Source of the DNA: Archivesica marissinica
Taxonomy: Eukaryota > Mollusca > Bivalvia > Venerida > Vesicomyidae
NCBI GenBank assembly: GCA_014843695.1
Contig: CM026390.1
Span: forward strand, 11,417,890 to 11,481,889
Direction of reading: 5' to 3'
DNA: 64,000 nucleotides
Of this stretch, positions 34,540-45,661 are shown one piece after another. Positions within the stretch are counted from its first letter, which is position 1; each line of letters begins with the position of its first letter. The position numbers and the translations under genes were made by a program. The notes under the pieces are model-generated. The model was not told where the DNA came from. It was given only the letters and a program-made list of their open reading frames with translations, and searched no databases.

Positions 34540-34817
34540 AGATTTACATCCACATTGCGTCTTCTCTCTCACTCATTGCAATGGCTTCCAGCAAGAATTT
34601 AGTTTATACAAATTTCTTTTATATTGATTACGAAACAAGTCTTAAACATTAGATTAATCGCTCTCGAGACCTGATTCCTAATAGAATATATCGCCACGAG
34701 GGGAAAGAGAAGAGACAATGTGGATTTAAATGTTCTACCTTGGTTCTCATGGGTTCAAGCTCGCAACCTCTTGATTATGAATTTATGAAGCAGGTACCAT
34801 ATCACCACGGAGATTAA
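34540..34817 (-). repeat. Decayed S1 SINE pieces, head to head
   Basis: A short plus-strand piece (CACATTGCGTCTTCTCTCTC, 34550-34600) abuts a minus-strand copy (TTAGTTTATACAAATTTC ... CTCTCGAGACCTGATTCCTA ... GGGTTCAAGCTCGC, 34612-34817). Confidence 0.65.
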
Positions 34818-34962
34818 GGAATGAGGTCGGAAGAGTGATTAGTAAACTTATATAATGCATTGACAAATGGATTGTTGGCTTGTGGATGATGTTAAAACAC
34901 TGTCTGCTATTTATCTAGTCGCACACGGTCGCATAAAACCATATCTGCCAATTCAACTTGTT

Positions 34963-37711
34963 GGTGTCGACTTATTGTTTGTGTCGACTTATTGTTTGTG
35001 TCGACTTATTGTTAGTTTAAGCATTATTTATTTCAGTATTTTACATGTACATAATAGAATTAACATTTTACATATAAATTAACAGCAATAGATTGAAAGA
35101 GATTAGAACGAAAGAACACTTATATAGTTCTTATTGTTTGTGTTGACTTATTGGTTGTGTTCACTTATTGTTGGTGTTCACTTATTGTTTGTGTTCACTT
35201 ATTGTTGATGTTGACTTATTGGTTGTGTTGACTTATTGTTTGTGTTCACTTATTGTTTGTGTTCACTTATTGTTGGTGTTCACTTATTGTTTGTGTTCAC
35301 TTATTGTTGATGTTGACTTATTGTTTGTGTTCACTTATTGTTTGTGTTCACTTATTGGTTGTGTTCACTTATTGTTTGTGTTCACTTATTGTTGATGTTG
35401 ACTTATTGGTTGTGTTCACTTATTGTTTGTGTTCACTTATTGTTTGTGTTCACTTATTGGTTGTGTTCACTTATTGTTTGTGTTCACTTATTGGTTGTGT
35501 TCACTTATTGTTTGTGTTCACTTATTGTTTGTGTTCACTTATTGTTTGTGTTCACTTATTGTTGGTGTTCACTTATTGTTTGTGTTCACTTATTGTTGAT
35601 GTTGACTTATTGTTTGTGTTCACTTATTGTTTGTGTTCACTTATTGTTGATGTTGACTTATTGGTTGTGTTCACTTATTGTTTGTGTTCACTTATTGTTT
35701 GTGTTCACTTATTGGTTGTGTTCACTTATTGTTTGTGTTCACTTATTGGTTGTGTTCACTTATTGTTTGTGTTCACTTATTGTTTGTGTTCACTTATTGG
35801 TTGTGTTCACTTATTGTTTGTGTTCACTTATTGTTTGTGTTCACTTATTGTTGATGTTGACTTATTGGTTGTGTTCACTTATTGTTTGTGTTCACTTATT
35901 GATTGTGTTCACTTATTGGTTGTGTTCATTTATTGTTTGTGTTCACTTATTGTTTGTGTTCACTTATTGGTGATGTTCACTTGTTGGTGGTGTTCACTTA
36001 TTGGTGGTGTTCACTTGTTGGTGGTGTTCACTTATTGGTGGTGTTGACTTATTGGTGATGTTCACTTATTGGTGGTGTTCACTTGTTGGTGATGTTCACT
36101 TGTTGGTGGTGTTCACTTATTGGTGGTGTTCACTTGTTGGTGATGTTCACTTATTGGTGATGTTCACTTGTTGGTGATGTTCACTTATTGGTGATGTTCA
36201 CTTATTGGTGATGTTCACTTGTTGGTGGTGTTCACTTATTGGTGGTGTTCACTTATTGGTGGTGTTCACTTGTTGGTGATGTTCACTTGTTGGTGATGTT
36301 CACTTGTTGGTGGTGTTCACTTATTGGTGGTGTTCACTTGTTGGTGATGTTCACTTGTGATGTTCACTTGTTGGTGATGTTCACTTGTTGGTGGTGTTCA
36401 CTTGTTGGTGGTGTTCACTTGTTGGTGATGTTCACTTGTGATGTTCACTTGTTGGTGATGTTCACTTGTTGGTGGTGTTCACTTGTTGGTGGTGTTCACT
36501 TGTTGGTGATGTTCACTTGTGATGTTCACTTATTGGTGATGTTCACTTGTTGGTGATGTTCACTTGTTGGTGATGTTCACTTGTTGGTGGTGTTCACTTG
36601 TTGGTGGTGTTCACTTATTGGTGATGTTCACTTGTTGGTGATGTTCACTTGTTGGTGATGTTCACTTGTTGGTGATGTTCACTTGTTGGTGGTGTTCACT
36701 TGTTGGTGGTGTTCACTTGTGATGTTCACTTATTGGTGGTGTTCACTTGTTGGTGATGTTCACTTGTGATGTTCACTTATTGGTGGTGTTCACTTGTTGG
36801 TGATGTTCACTTATTGGTGATGTTCACTTGTGATGTTCACTTATTGGTGGTGTTCACTTGTTGGTGATGTTCACTTATTGGTGGTGTTCACTTATTGGTG
36901 ATGTTCACTTATTGGTGGTGTTCACTTATTGGTGGTGTTCACTTATTGGTGGTGTTCACTTATTGGTGATGTTCACTTGTTGGTGATGTTCACTTGTTGG
37001 TGATGTTCACTTGTTGGTGATGTTCACTTGTTGGTGATGTTCACTTATTGGTGGTGTTCACTTGTTGGTGATGTTCACTTATTGGTGATGTTCACTTGTT
37101 GGTGGTGTTCACTTGTTGGTGATGTTCACTTATTGTTTGTGTTCACTTGTTGGTGATGTTCACTTATTGGTGGTGTTCACTTGTTGGTGATGTTCACTTG
37201 TTGGTGGTGTTCACTTGTTGGTGATGTTCACTTGTTGGTGATGTTCACTTGTGATGTTCACTTATTGGTGGTGTTGACTTATTGGTGATGTTCACTTGTT
37301 TATGATGTTCACTTATTGGTGATGTTCACTTGTTGGTGGTGTTGACTTATTGGTGGTGTTCACTTGTTGGTGATGTTCACTTGTTGGTGATGTTCACTTA
37401 TTGGTGATGTTCACTTGTTGGTGATGTTCACTTGTTGGTGGTGTTCACTTATTGGTGATGTTCACTTATTGGTGATGTTCACTTGTTGGTGATGTTCACT
37501 TATTGGTGGTGTTCACTTGTTGGTGATGTTCACTTGTTGGTGATGTTCACTTGTTGGTGATGTTCACTTATTGGTGATGTTCACTTGTGATGTTCACTTA
37601 TTGGTGGTGTTCACTTGTTGGTGATGTTCACTTATTGGTGGTGTTCACTTGTTGGTGATGTTCACTTATTGGTGGTGTTCACTTGTTGGTGATGTTCACT
37701 TGTTGGTGATG
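34963..37711. repeat. 17-bp minisatellite, about 150 copies
   Basis: Three seed units (TGTCGACTTATTGTTTG) at 34963-35013, then, after a 115-bp gap, continuous units from 35128. The 5' part has units TGTTCACTTATTGTTTG; from about 35960 units are TGTTCACTTRTTGGTGR, with occasional short units (CTTGTGATGTTCA). Because 17 is not a multiple of three but the unit has no stop in any phase on this strand, open frames up to 264 codons arise by chance. In MGRN1 intron 6. Confidence 0.97.
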
Positions 37712-37855
37712 TATACCTCTGAGTGAATTGTTATACGGAAGATCAGTTTATTTTATTTTCCAGTGGATGTTGTTTCTACATGGGCCTGTTAATCATTCGC
37801 TGATTGTCATTATTTGTGCAGTTATATTTAAATCAACGCTATATCTAAATACACA

Positions 37856-38030
37856 TACAGTCAAACCTGTCTTAAGCAGTCAGCCAAGGGAGTCGGAGAA
37901 AATGGCTGCTTAACACTGCTTAATAGAGGTCAAATGTATAGTAAAACAACATATAGGGAATCTTGAAACTGGTTGCTTAATACAGGTTGGCTGCTTAATG
38001 GAGGTGACCACTAACACAGGTTTGACTGTA
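37856..38030. mobile_element. Intact TA-target MITE, 171 bp
   Basis: TA - CAGTCAAACCTGTCTTAAGC ... CTAACACAGGTTTGACTG - TA. Terminal inverted repeat CAGTCAAACCTGT with one mismatch, TA target duplication, no coding capacity. The CAGT start and TA target fit Tc1/mariner, perhaps pogo/Tigger-type. It is the intact reference for the split copy at 25334-31202. Confidence 0.85.
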
Positions 38031-38109
38031 CTTTACGTTTTTGGTTGTCATGGATACATGCATTCATATTACATAATATATGTATACAATCAGTGGTTTA
38101 CAGACCATT

Positions 38110-38460
38110 GTAGGAGGTCCTCTGTGGCTTACTGGTAGAGTTCAGATCTCTTATGTATGCCTTGTTGCTGTTCGTATAAGACAGGTTTCATTCAAGCAAG
38201 GAACCTAACCAGATGCCTTGTTGCTGTTCGTATAAGACAGGTTTCATTCAAGCAAGGAACCTAACCAGATGCCTTGTTGCTGTTCGTATCAGACAGGTTT
38301 CATTCAAGCAAGGAACCTAACCAGATGCCTTGTTGCTGTTCGTATAAGACAGGTTTCATTCAAGCAAGGAACCTAACCAGATGCCTTGTTGCTGTTCGTA
38401 TAAGACAGGTTTCATTCAAGCAAGGAACCTAACCAGATGCCGTACACTATTGTTCTACCC
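38110..38460 (+). repeat. tRNA-SINE-like unit with 56-bp tandem expansion
   Basis: Head GTGGCTTACTGGTAGAG resembles an A box. The following segment, which contains GACAGGTTTCATTCAAGC (possible B box), is repeated five times as a 56-bp unit at 38159-38438, almost perfectly (one T/C change in copy 3). Confidence 0.75.
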
Positions 38461-38480
38461 ACACTTCCCACTCATGCCTG

Positions 38481-38593
38481 AAATACCGGTAATATCTGGA
38501 GGGGAACCGGGAGTCTTCCCCACCACTTAAAGCTGAAATACCGGTAATATCTGGAGGGGAACCGGGAGTCTTCCCTACCACTTAAAGCTGAAA
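38481..38593. repeat. 53-bp unit, two tandem copies
   Basis: CTGAAATACCGGTAATATCT ... CCGGGAGTCTTCCC ... CACTTAAAG, twice in tandem. A single copy lies in intron 5 (33775-33832). Confidence 0.85.
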
Positions 38594-38783
38594 ATCCATT
38601 TACAAATCTGTTAGTTACTCTAAAAAAAGCAAATTAGCCCCCTCCCCCCAAGAAATAGAGGACACTACTCGGAGAGAAGTAAACACCCGCGTTGGTATTT
38701 GACACAAATAACAGCTAAAAAGCTTTATTTTATAATTGTATATACCTAGTGAATGGCAGTGGACCCTTCAATGACTGTCAAAA

Positions 38784-40157
38784 ATTGAATATCCTCCTCC
38801 TGGAACGGCCCTCTATATATACACTAAGTTTCATCAAAATGGAATATCCTCCTCCTGGAACGGCCCTCTATATATACATTAAGTTTCATCAAAATGGAAT
38901 ATCCTCCTCCTGGAACGGCCCTCTATATATACATTAAGTTTCATCAAAATGGAATATCCTCCTCCTGGAATGGCCCTCTATATATACATTAAGTTTCATC
39001 AAAATGGAATATCCTCCTGGAACGGCCCTCTATATATACATTAAGTTTCACCAAAATGGCATATCCTCCTCCTGGAACGGCCCTCTATATATACATTAAG
39101 TTTCATCAAAATGGAATATCCTCCTCCTGGAACGGCCCTCTATATATACATTAAGTTTCATCAAAATGGCATATCATCCTCCTGGAACGGCCCTCTATAT
39201 ATACATTAAGTTTCATCAAAATGGAATATCCTCCTCCTGGAATGGCCCTCTATATATACATTAAGTTTCACCAAAATGGAATATCCTCCTCCTGGAACGG
39301 CCCTCTATATATATACATTAAGTTTCACCAAAATGGAATATCCTCCTCCTGGAATGGCCCTCTATATATACATTAAGTTTCACCAAAATGGAATATCCTC
39401 CTCCTGGAACGGCCCTCTATATATACATTAAGTTTCATCAAAATTGAATATCCTCCTCCTGGAACGGCCCTCTATATATACATTAAGTTTCATCAAAATG
39501 GAATATCCTCCTCCTGGAACGGCCCTCTATATATACATTAAGTTTCATCAAAATGGAATATCCTCCTCCTGGAACGGCCCTCTATATATACATTAAGTTT
39601 CATCAAAATGGAATATCCTCCTCCTGGAATGGCCCTCTATATATACATTAAGTTTCATCAAAATGGAATATCCTCCTGGAACGGCCCTCTATATATACAT
39701 TAAGTTTCACCAAAATGGCATATCCTCCTCCTGGAACGGCCCTCTATATATACATTAAGTTTCATCAAAATGGAATATCCTCCTCCTGGAACGGCCCTCT
39801 ATATATACATTAAGTTTCATCAAAATGGCATATCATCCTCCTGGAACGGCCCTCTATATATACATTAAGTTTCATCAAAATGGAATATCCTCCTCCTGGA
39901 ATGGCCCTCTATATATACATTAAGTTTCACCAAAATGGAATATCCTCCTCCTGGAACGGCCCTCTATATATATACATTAAGTTTCACCAAAATGGAATAT
40001 CCTCCTCCTGGAATGGCCCTCTATATATACATTAAGTTTCACCAAAATGGAATATCCTCCTCCTGGAACGGCCCTCTATATATACATTAAGTTTCACCAA
40101 AATGGAATATCCTCCTCCTGGAACGGCCCTCTATGTATACATTAAGATTCATCATAA
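38784..40157. repeat. 55-bp minisatellite, about 25 copies
   Basis: Unit contains TGGAATATCCTCCTCCTGGA, ACGGCCCTCTATATATACAT and TAAGTTTCATCAAAA. A unit lacking one TCC (39011 and 39670) and units with an extra TA mark a 12-unit (about 660-bp) duplication. Ends in MGRN1 intron 6, about 240 bp before exon 7. Confidence 0.97.
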
Positions 40158-40393
40158 TCCATCAATGACTTTCTTAGTTATCCTGTCCACAGACAGACAC
40201 ACAAACAGACAGACACACGGACAGACACACAGCCAAAAGCAATAACCCCATTCCTTACAGCGGGAGGTATAATATGTATACTGGTTTTTGGATCAGATAG
40301 TTGTATTGGCGGTAGTACACCCACCTAGTAATGTGTTTTCAACACTATGTACTACATAATGATTACATATACTACATTTCTATGTGTTTTCAG

Positions 40394-40557
40394 AAGGTTC
40401 CCAGCATGCCCATATGACATTTGCGTTGATAGAGCGGAGTTCTCTGGATGGTTGTTACGTGATCAAGCCGCTGAAGCAGAAGCAGTTTGTACACGGACTG
40501 TGCTACTTGCTGCAGGAGATCTACGGCATAGAAAACAAGAGCAATGATAAGATCAAG
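40394..40557 (+). CDS. Mahogunin exon 7
   Basis: Acceptor TATGTGTTTTCAG. Residues 212-266: GSQHAHMTFALIERSSLDGC, YVIKPLKQKQFVHGLCYLLQ, EIYGIENKSNDKIK, aligning with human GHAHVLLAAFEKH, SVKPLKQKQIVDRVSYLLQ and EIYGIENKNN. The end of the exon is also the first unit of a 35-bp tandem array. The donor used must be AAG|GTCAGA at 40558, since reading on hits TGA at 40588. That donor is weaker than the last one in the array (AAG|GTAAGA at 40838), so missplicing is plausible. Exit phase 0. Confidence 0.96.
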
Positions 40558-40837
40558 GTCAGATATTGTTACAAAGTAGGAATAAGATGAAGGTCATATA
40601 TTGTTACAAAGTAGGGCTAAGATCAAGGTCAGATATTGTTACAAAGTAGGGCTAAGATCAAGGTCATATATTGTTACAAAGTAGGGCTAAGATCAAGGTC
40701 AGATATTGTTACAAAGTAGGGCTAAGATCAAGGTCAGATATTGTTACAAAGTAGGGCTAAGATCAAGGTCATATATTGTTACAAAGTAGGGCTAAGATCA
40801 AGGTCATATATTGTTACAAAGTAGGGCTAAGATCAAG
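40549..40837. repeat. 35-bp minisatellite seeded on the exon 7 splice donor, 8 units
   Basis: Unit AAGATCAAGGTCAGATATTG plus TTACAAAGTAGGGCT. The first nine bases are the last three codons of exon 7. Units are exactly 35 bp, giving GT dinucleotides after AAG at 40558, 40593, 40628, 40663, 40698, 40733, 40768, 40803 and, after the last unit, 40838. The first eight read GTCAGA or GTCATA; only the last is GTAAGA. Confidence 0.95.
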
Positions 40838-41222
40838 GTAAGATACTCCGCAACGCATACTCCGAAGAACGTCCATGTATCGGTTAGTAAATTGAGACTC
40901 GAGTTTTCAAGATAAATCTAAGAGTTTGCATATGTGATCAGGCGTAAAATGTCGCTACTTGTGTTCCTTTCAGTAAGTAATTAAATCTTAATCCGGTACC
41001 AATAATCCAATGCGCTGAACAGTAAATGTGAAAAATATACTCAGATTTGACAGTTGTGCCACTGATATCGTTTATCAGGGGTTGCTTAATATTAAGAATA
41101 TCATTTTGACATATGGTTATCTAATGTCGTAACTACCCGTTTGATAGTCGACTGTTAATATGTTTGTTTAATATTTATGCGATTCATTTTAGCCGGGTTT
41201 AGCTTAATTTCTCAATTACATT

Positions 41223-41307
41223 GCAGTGTTTGTATCACCAGATCAGATCAAATAGGCTTAGCATTGCAGTGTTTGTATCACCAGATCAGATCAAATAGGC
41301 TTAGCAT
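41223..41307. repeat. 43-bp direct duplication
   Basis: GCAGTGTTTGTATCACCAGA followed by TCAGATCAAATAGGCTTAGC is present twice head to tail, essentially identical. MGRN1 intron 7. Confidence 0.9.
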
Positions 41308-41454
41308 CCGTATTTAGACTTCCCTCATCCGAAATACTTACTAAATATCTTAAATTAACACAAACACAATTCTCCTTCATTCCAACCTGGTCCAGATTTA
41401 TGCCTGCAAACAATGGAGTTTGCCACTAATGCATAGAAATATCATGTAAAGTTT

Positions 41455-41692
41455 AAACGATTGCGAAGCAAGTTTTAACAACTTATATCAATCACTCTTA
41501 TTGGCGCGGATGAAAGCGTATATGTGGTCATTTGTGTGGGAGGAAACCGGAGTACCCGGAGAGTACCAGGAGAAAACCCACCTGTCCGATCTGGCGACCA
41601 CCGTACCATCTCACATACTTCCAGGTCCGAGGATCAAACCCGGGTTGTATTGGTGAGAAGCGAGCATGCTAACCACTGCGCTAATCAGACTA
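41455..41692 (-). repeat. tRNA-derived SINE, family S2
   Basis: Tail AACGATTGCGAAGCAAGTTT, ACAACTTATATCAATCACTC, then GGCGCGGATGAAAGCGTATA, GGAAACCGGAGTACCCGGAG, CCTGTCCGATCTGGCGACCA and the B box (minus) CCCGGGTTTGATCC. The tail is the same as in family S1. MGRN1 intron 7. Confidence 0.88.
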
Positions 41693-42316
41693 TCGCTAAT
41701 AGAAATATCTTACTCTTGGTACTAAATTAGATTGCACTACGTTTTGATGAGTTCCAGCCACATCCATATATATACTGACACCAAAAATAAACTGTGCACT
41801 TGCCTTAGAGATAAAATTTATATCCTTTTAGAAAAAAGTATAGACAAATTTGGTATAAAACTGTGCGAAATATTTGGTAAATAATTATTATTTCTTCACT
41901 CATGATAGTAAAATATATAAATCTAAAATTTGTAACGAAAACATAACGCTCGATATAAAAGTGCACAGTTTTATTTATGGTGTCGGTATATATAGGATCT
42001 TACACGAGTGGTAATTTCAATCGCTTGCCGATTTGGTTCGCCGGAAGCGAGGATAAATAAGCTCAATCATTATCATCACAGTAATTTCATACCATATGAC
42101 TCGTTTTGGAATGTTGCTATTAGGCGGACCTTTTGGCGAACCTAAATAGCAAAATTCCAAAATTAGTGTCGCAAAATATGGTATGAAATGATCACGAGTG
42201 TAAGGTACATTTTATCATATTACCAAAATAGCACTCATTTGAATCATATACAGTATATTTGCACAAAATAATGTTGCAACTTCCATATTGGCGACAAGCG
42301 CCAGCGCAAATTGTCA

Positions 42317-42594
42317 TGAGTCCGCCTCCGTGGTCAAGTGGTTAAGGTCGCTGACTTGTATACCACTGTAACCTATCATCACTGATGATCACGGGTTCGA
42401 GCCCCGCTCTGGCCGTGTCTCATTTATATGAAAAAGCTGGCAGTTTCTTACGGAGTTTGGTGCACCCAAGTACTGGTTAACCGTTGGAGCCTGCCCAGGA
42501 AAGGTGTTGTTAGGTAAATTGCTCGCCGGCGATATAGCCCAAAATGGTGCTGATGCAGGCGTAAATCCCGAAATATAAATAAATAAAATAAATT
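42317..42594 (+). repeat. tRNA-derived SINE, family S3, full length
   Basis: Head GTCCGCCTCCGTGGTCAAGT, CACGGGTTCGAGCCCCGCTC, then GGCAGTTTCTTACGGAG, AAGTACTGGTTAACCG, GCCTGCCCAGGAAAGGTG, GGCGATATAGCCCAAAATGG, tail CCCGAAATATAAATAAATAA. The best preserved S3 copy in the window. Not a tRNA gene: the pairing is interrupted and a body follows. Confidence 0.92.
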
Positions 42595-43002
42595 GTAAAT
42601 CATGACGTCACTACGCAGATCAGCGTTACATTTATGTTTTAGACAGCATTATAATTATGACAAGACTTGTTTAAAATTGGCGTTTGTTTTTATCGTTAAC
42701 GCTATGTACCAATTCACCTAGAAATATGCATAATTTAATGTTTTATTTACAAATTATAAGGCTTATTTTCTCAACCAATCAGAATTCTTCCAGGTTATAT
42801 TACACATATGTGCATATAAGAAAATATGTGATGGCTGAATGAAACTGAATATAAGCAAAGTAATGTGATAAGATAAGATAATTTTGTATACAAATTAGCA
42901 TGAAAAATGTTCCATTGTGAAGTGTATAAAATGAAAATAAAACGAGGCTACCCTGAGGGGGCATTGTTAAAGTAATTAAAGATAAGAAACAATTTGATAC
43001 AG

Positions 43003-43233
43003 GATGAAGATGGAGATGAGGATGACATCGAGGATAGTGGTGCCGAATGTGTCATCTGCATGTCAGACATGCGTGACACTCTCATTCTCCCGTGCAGGCA
43101 TCTCTGTCTGTGTAGCACGTGCGCTGAGTCACTGAGGTACCAAGCTAGCAGCTGTCCAATATGTAGGTCACCATTCCGTGCACTACTGCAGATCAGGGCC
43201 ATGAGAAGGAAACAGATAGGGGCCCTACAACAG
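43003..43233 (+). CDS. Mahogunin exon 8, RING finger
   Basis: Acceptor AATTTGATACAG; donor CAG|GTAAGG. Residues 267-343. Acidic lead DEDGDEDDIEDSGAE, then the RING: C282 and C285 (ECVIC), C297-x-H299 (LPCRHLC), C303 and C306 (CLCSTC), C317 and C320 (CPIC), followed by RSPFRALLQIRAMRRK. Human MGRN1 has CVVCLSDLRDTLILPCRHLC and CPICRLPFRALLQIRAVRKK. The extra Cys301 fits the C3HC5 description of mahogunin. The domain binds zinc and recruits the E2. The exon end is the seed of a 43-bp tandem array. No later exon was found; the PSAP-type TSG101-binding tail is not in the window or was not recognised. Confidence 0.97.
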
Positions 43234-44661
43234 GTAAGGGTTCATGAGACGGAAACAGATAGGGGCCGGACAACAGGTAAGGGTTCATGATATAGAAACA
43301 GATAGGGGCCGGACAACAGGTAAGGGTTCATGATATAGAAACAGATAGGTGCCGGACAACAGGTAAGGGTTCATGAGACGGAAACAGATAGGGGCCGGAC
43401 AACAGGTAAGGGTTCATGAGAAGGAAACAGATAGGGGCCGGACAACAGGTAAGGGTTCATGAGACGGAAACAGATAGGGGCCGGACAACAGGTAAGGTTC
43501 ATGAGATGGAAACAGATAGGGGCCGGACAACAGTAAGGGTTCATGAGACGGAAACAGATAGGGGCCGGACAACAGTAAGGGTTCATGAGACGGAACAGAT
43601 AGGGCCGGACAACAGGTAGGGTTCATGAGACGGAAACAGATAGGGGCCGGACAACAGTAAGGGTTCATGATATAGAAACAGATAGGGGCCCTACAACAGG
43701 TACGGTTCATGAGACGGAAACAGATAGGGGCCGGACAACAGGTAAGGGTTCATGAGACAGAAACAGATAGGGGCCGGACAACAGGTAAGGTTCATGAGTG
43801 GAAACAGATAGGGGCCGGACAACAGGTAGGGGTTCATGAGACGGAAACAGATAGGGGCCGGACAACAGGTAAGGGTTCATGATATAGAAACAGATAGGGG
43901 CCCTACAACAGGTAACGGTTCATGAGACGGAAACAGATAGGGGCCGGACAACAGGTAAGGGTTCATGAGACGGAAACAGATAGGGGCCGGACAACAGGTA
44001 AGGGTTCATGATATAGAAACAGATAGGGGCCGGACAACAGGTAAGGGTTCATGAGATAGAAACAGATAGGGGCCGGACAACAGGTAAGGGTTCATGAGAT
44101 GGAAACAGATAGGGGCCGGACAACAGGTAAGGGTTCATGAGACGGAAACAGATAGGGGCCGGACAACAGGTAAGGGTTCATGATATAGAAACAGATAGGG
44201 GCCGGACAACAGGTAGGTTTCATGATATAGAAACAGATAGGGCCGGACAACAGTAAGGGTTCATGAGATGGAAACAGATAGGGGCCGGACAACAGGTAAG
44301 GTTCATGAGACGGAAACAGATAGGGGCCGGACAACAGGTAAGGGTTCATGAGACGAAACAGATAGGGGCCGGACAACAGGTAAGGTTCATGAGATGGAAA
44401 CAGATAGGGCGGACAACAGGTAAGGGTTCATGAGACGGAAACAGATAGGGGCCGGACAACAGGTAGGGTTCATGAGACGGAAACAGATAGGGGCCGGACA
44501 ACAGGTAAGGGTTCATGAGACGGAAACAGATAGGGGCCGGACAACAGGTAAGGGTTCATGAGACGGAAACAGATAGGGGCCGGACAACAGGTAAGGGTTC
44601 ATGAGACGGAAACAGATAGGGGCCGGACAACAGGTAAGGGTTCATGATATAGAAACAGATA
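43193..44661. repeat. 43-bp minisatellite seeded on the exon 8 splice donor, about 34 units
   Basis: Unit GTAAGGGTTCATGAGACGGA plus AACAGATAGGGGCCGGACAA plus CAG. The last part copies the end of exon 8 (ATGAGAAGGAAACAGATAGG, GGCCCTACAACAG) and the first part copies its donor. Most units keep CAG|GTAAGG. Some have single-base losses in G runs, and at least two carry the exon-like CCCTACAACAG. It runs into the N gap. Confidence 0.96.
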
Positions 44662-45661
44662 NNNNNNNNNNNNNNNNNNNNNNNNNNNNNNNNNNNNNNN
44701 NNNNNNNNNNNNNNNNNNNNNNNNNNNNNNNNNNNNNNNNNNNNNNNNNNNNNNNNNNNNNNNNNNNNNNNNNNNNNNNNNNNNNNNNNNNNNNNNNNNN
44801 NNNNNNNNNNNNNNNNNNNNNNNNNNNNNNNNNNNNNNNNNNNNNNNNNNNNNNNNNNNNNNNNNNNNNNNNNNNNNNNNNNNNNNNNNNNNNNNNNNNN
44901 NNNNNNNNNNNNNNNNNNNNNNNNNNNNNNNNNNNNNNNNNNNNNNNNNNNNNNNNNNNNNNNNNNNNNNNNNNNNNNNNNNNNNNNNNNNNNNNNNNNN
45001 NNNNNNNNNNNNNNNNNNNNNNNNNNNNNNNNNNNNNNNNNNNNNNNNNNNNNNNNNNNNNNNNNNNNNNNNNNNNNNNNNNNNNNNNNNNNNNNNNNNN
45101 NNNNNNNNNNNNNNNNNNNNNNNNNNNNNNNNNNNNNNNNNNNNNNNNNNNNNNNNNNNNNNNNNNNNNNNNNNNNNNNNNNNNNNNNNNNNNNNNNNNN
45201 NNNNNNNNNNNNNNNNNNNNNNNNNNNNNNNNNNNNNNNNNNNNNNNNNNNNNNNNNNNNNNNNNNNNNNNNNNNNNNNNNNNNNNNNNNNNNNNNNNNN
45301 NNNNNNNNNNNNNNNNNNNNNNNNNNNNNNNNNNNNNNNNNNNNNNNNNNNNNNNNNNNNNNNNNNNNNNNNNNNNNNNNNNNNNNNNNNNNNNNNNNNN
45401 NNNNNNNNNNNNNNNNNNNNNNNNNNNNNNNNNNNNNNNNNNNNNNNNNNNNNNNNNNNNNNNNNNNNNNNNNNNNNNNNNNNNNNNNNNNNNNNNNNNN
45501 NNNNNNNNNNNNNNNNNNNNNNNNNNNNNNNNNNNNNNNNNNNNNNNNNNNNNNNNNNNNNNNNNNNNNNNNNNNNNNNNNNNNNNNNNNNNNNNNNNNN
45601 NNNNNNNNNNNNNNNNNNNNNNNNNNNNNNNNNNNNNNNNNNNNNNNNNNNNNNNNNNNNN
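44662..45661. other. Assembly gap, 1000 N
   Basis: Exactly 1000 N, so a placeholder of unknown true size. It joins two unrelated minisatellites (43-bp and 30-bp), where assembly would be expected to fail. Missing MGRN1 exons could lie here. Confidence 0.99.

Noticed and set aside
35168..36556. Hydrophobic, Cys-rich open frames up to 264 codons (VFTYCLCSLI pattern) that look like membrane proteins
   Set aside because: Produced by the 17-bp minisatellite in all three phases; no unique sequence or start context.
42317..42410. Possible tRNA gene
   Set aside because: A and B boxes are present but the anticodon and acceptor stems do not pair and a SINE body follows. The same holds for the heads at 15636, 34163, 24957 and 60910.
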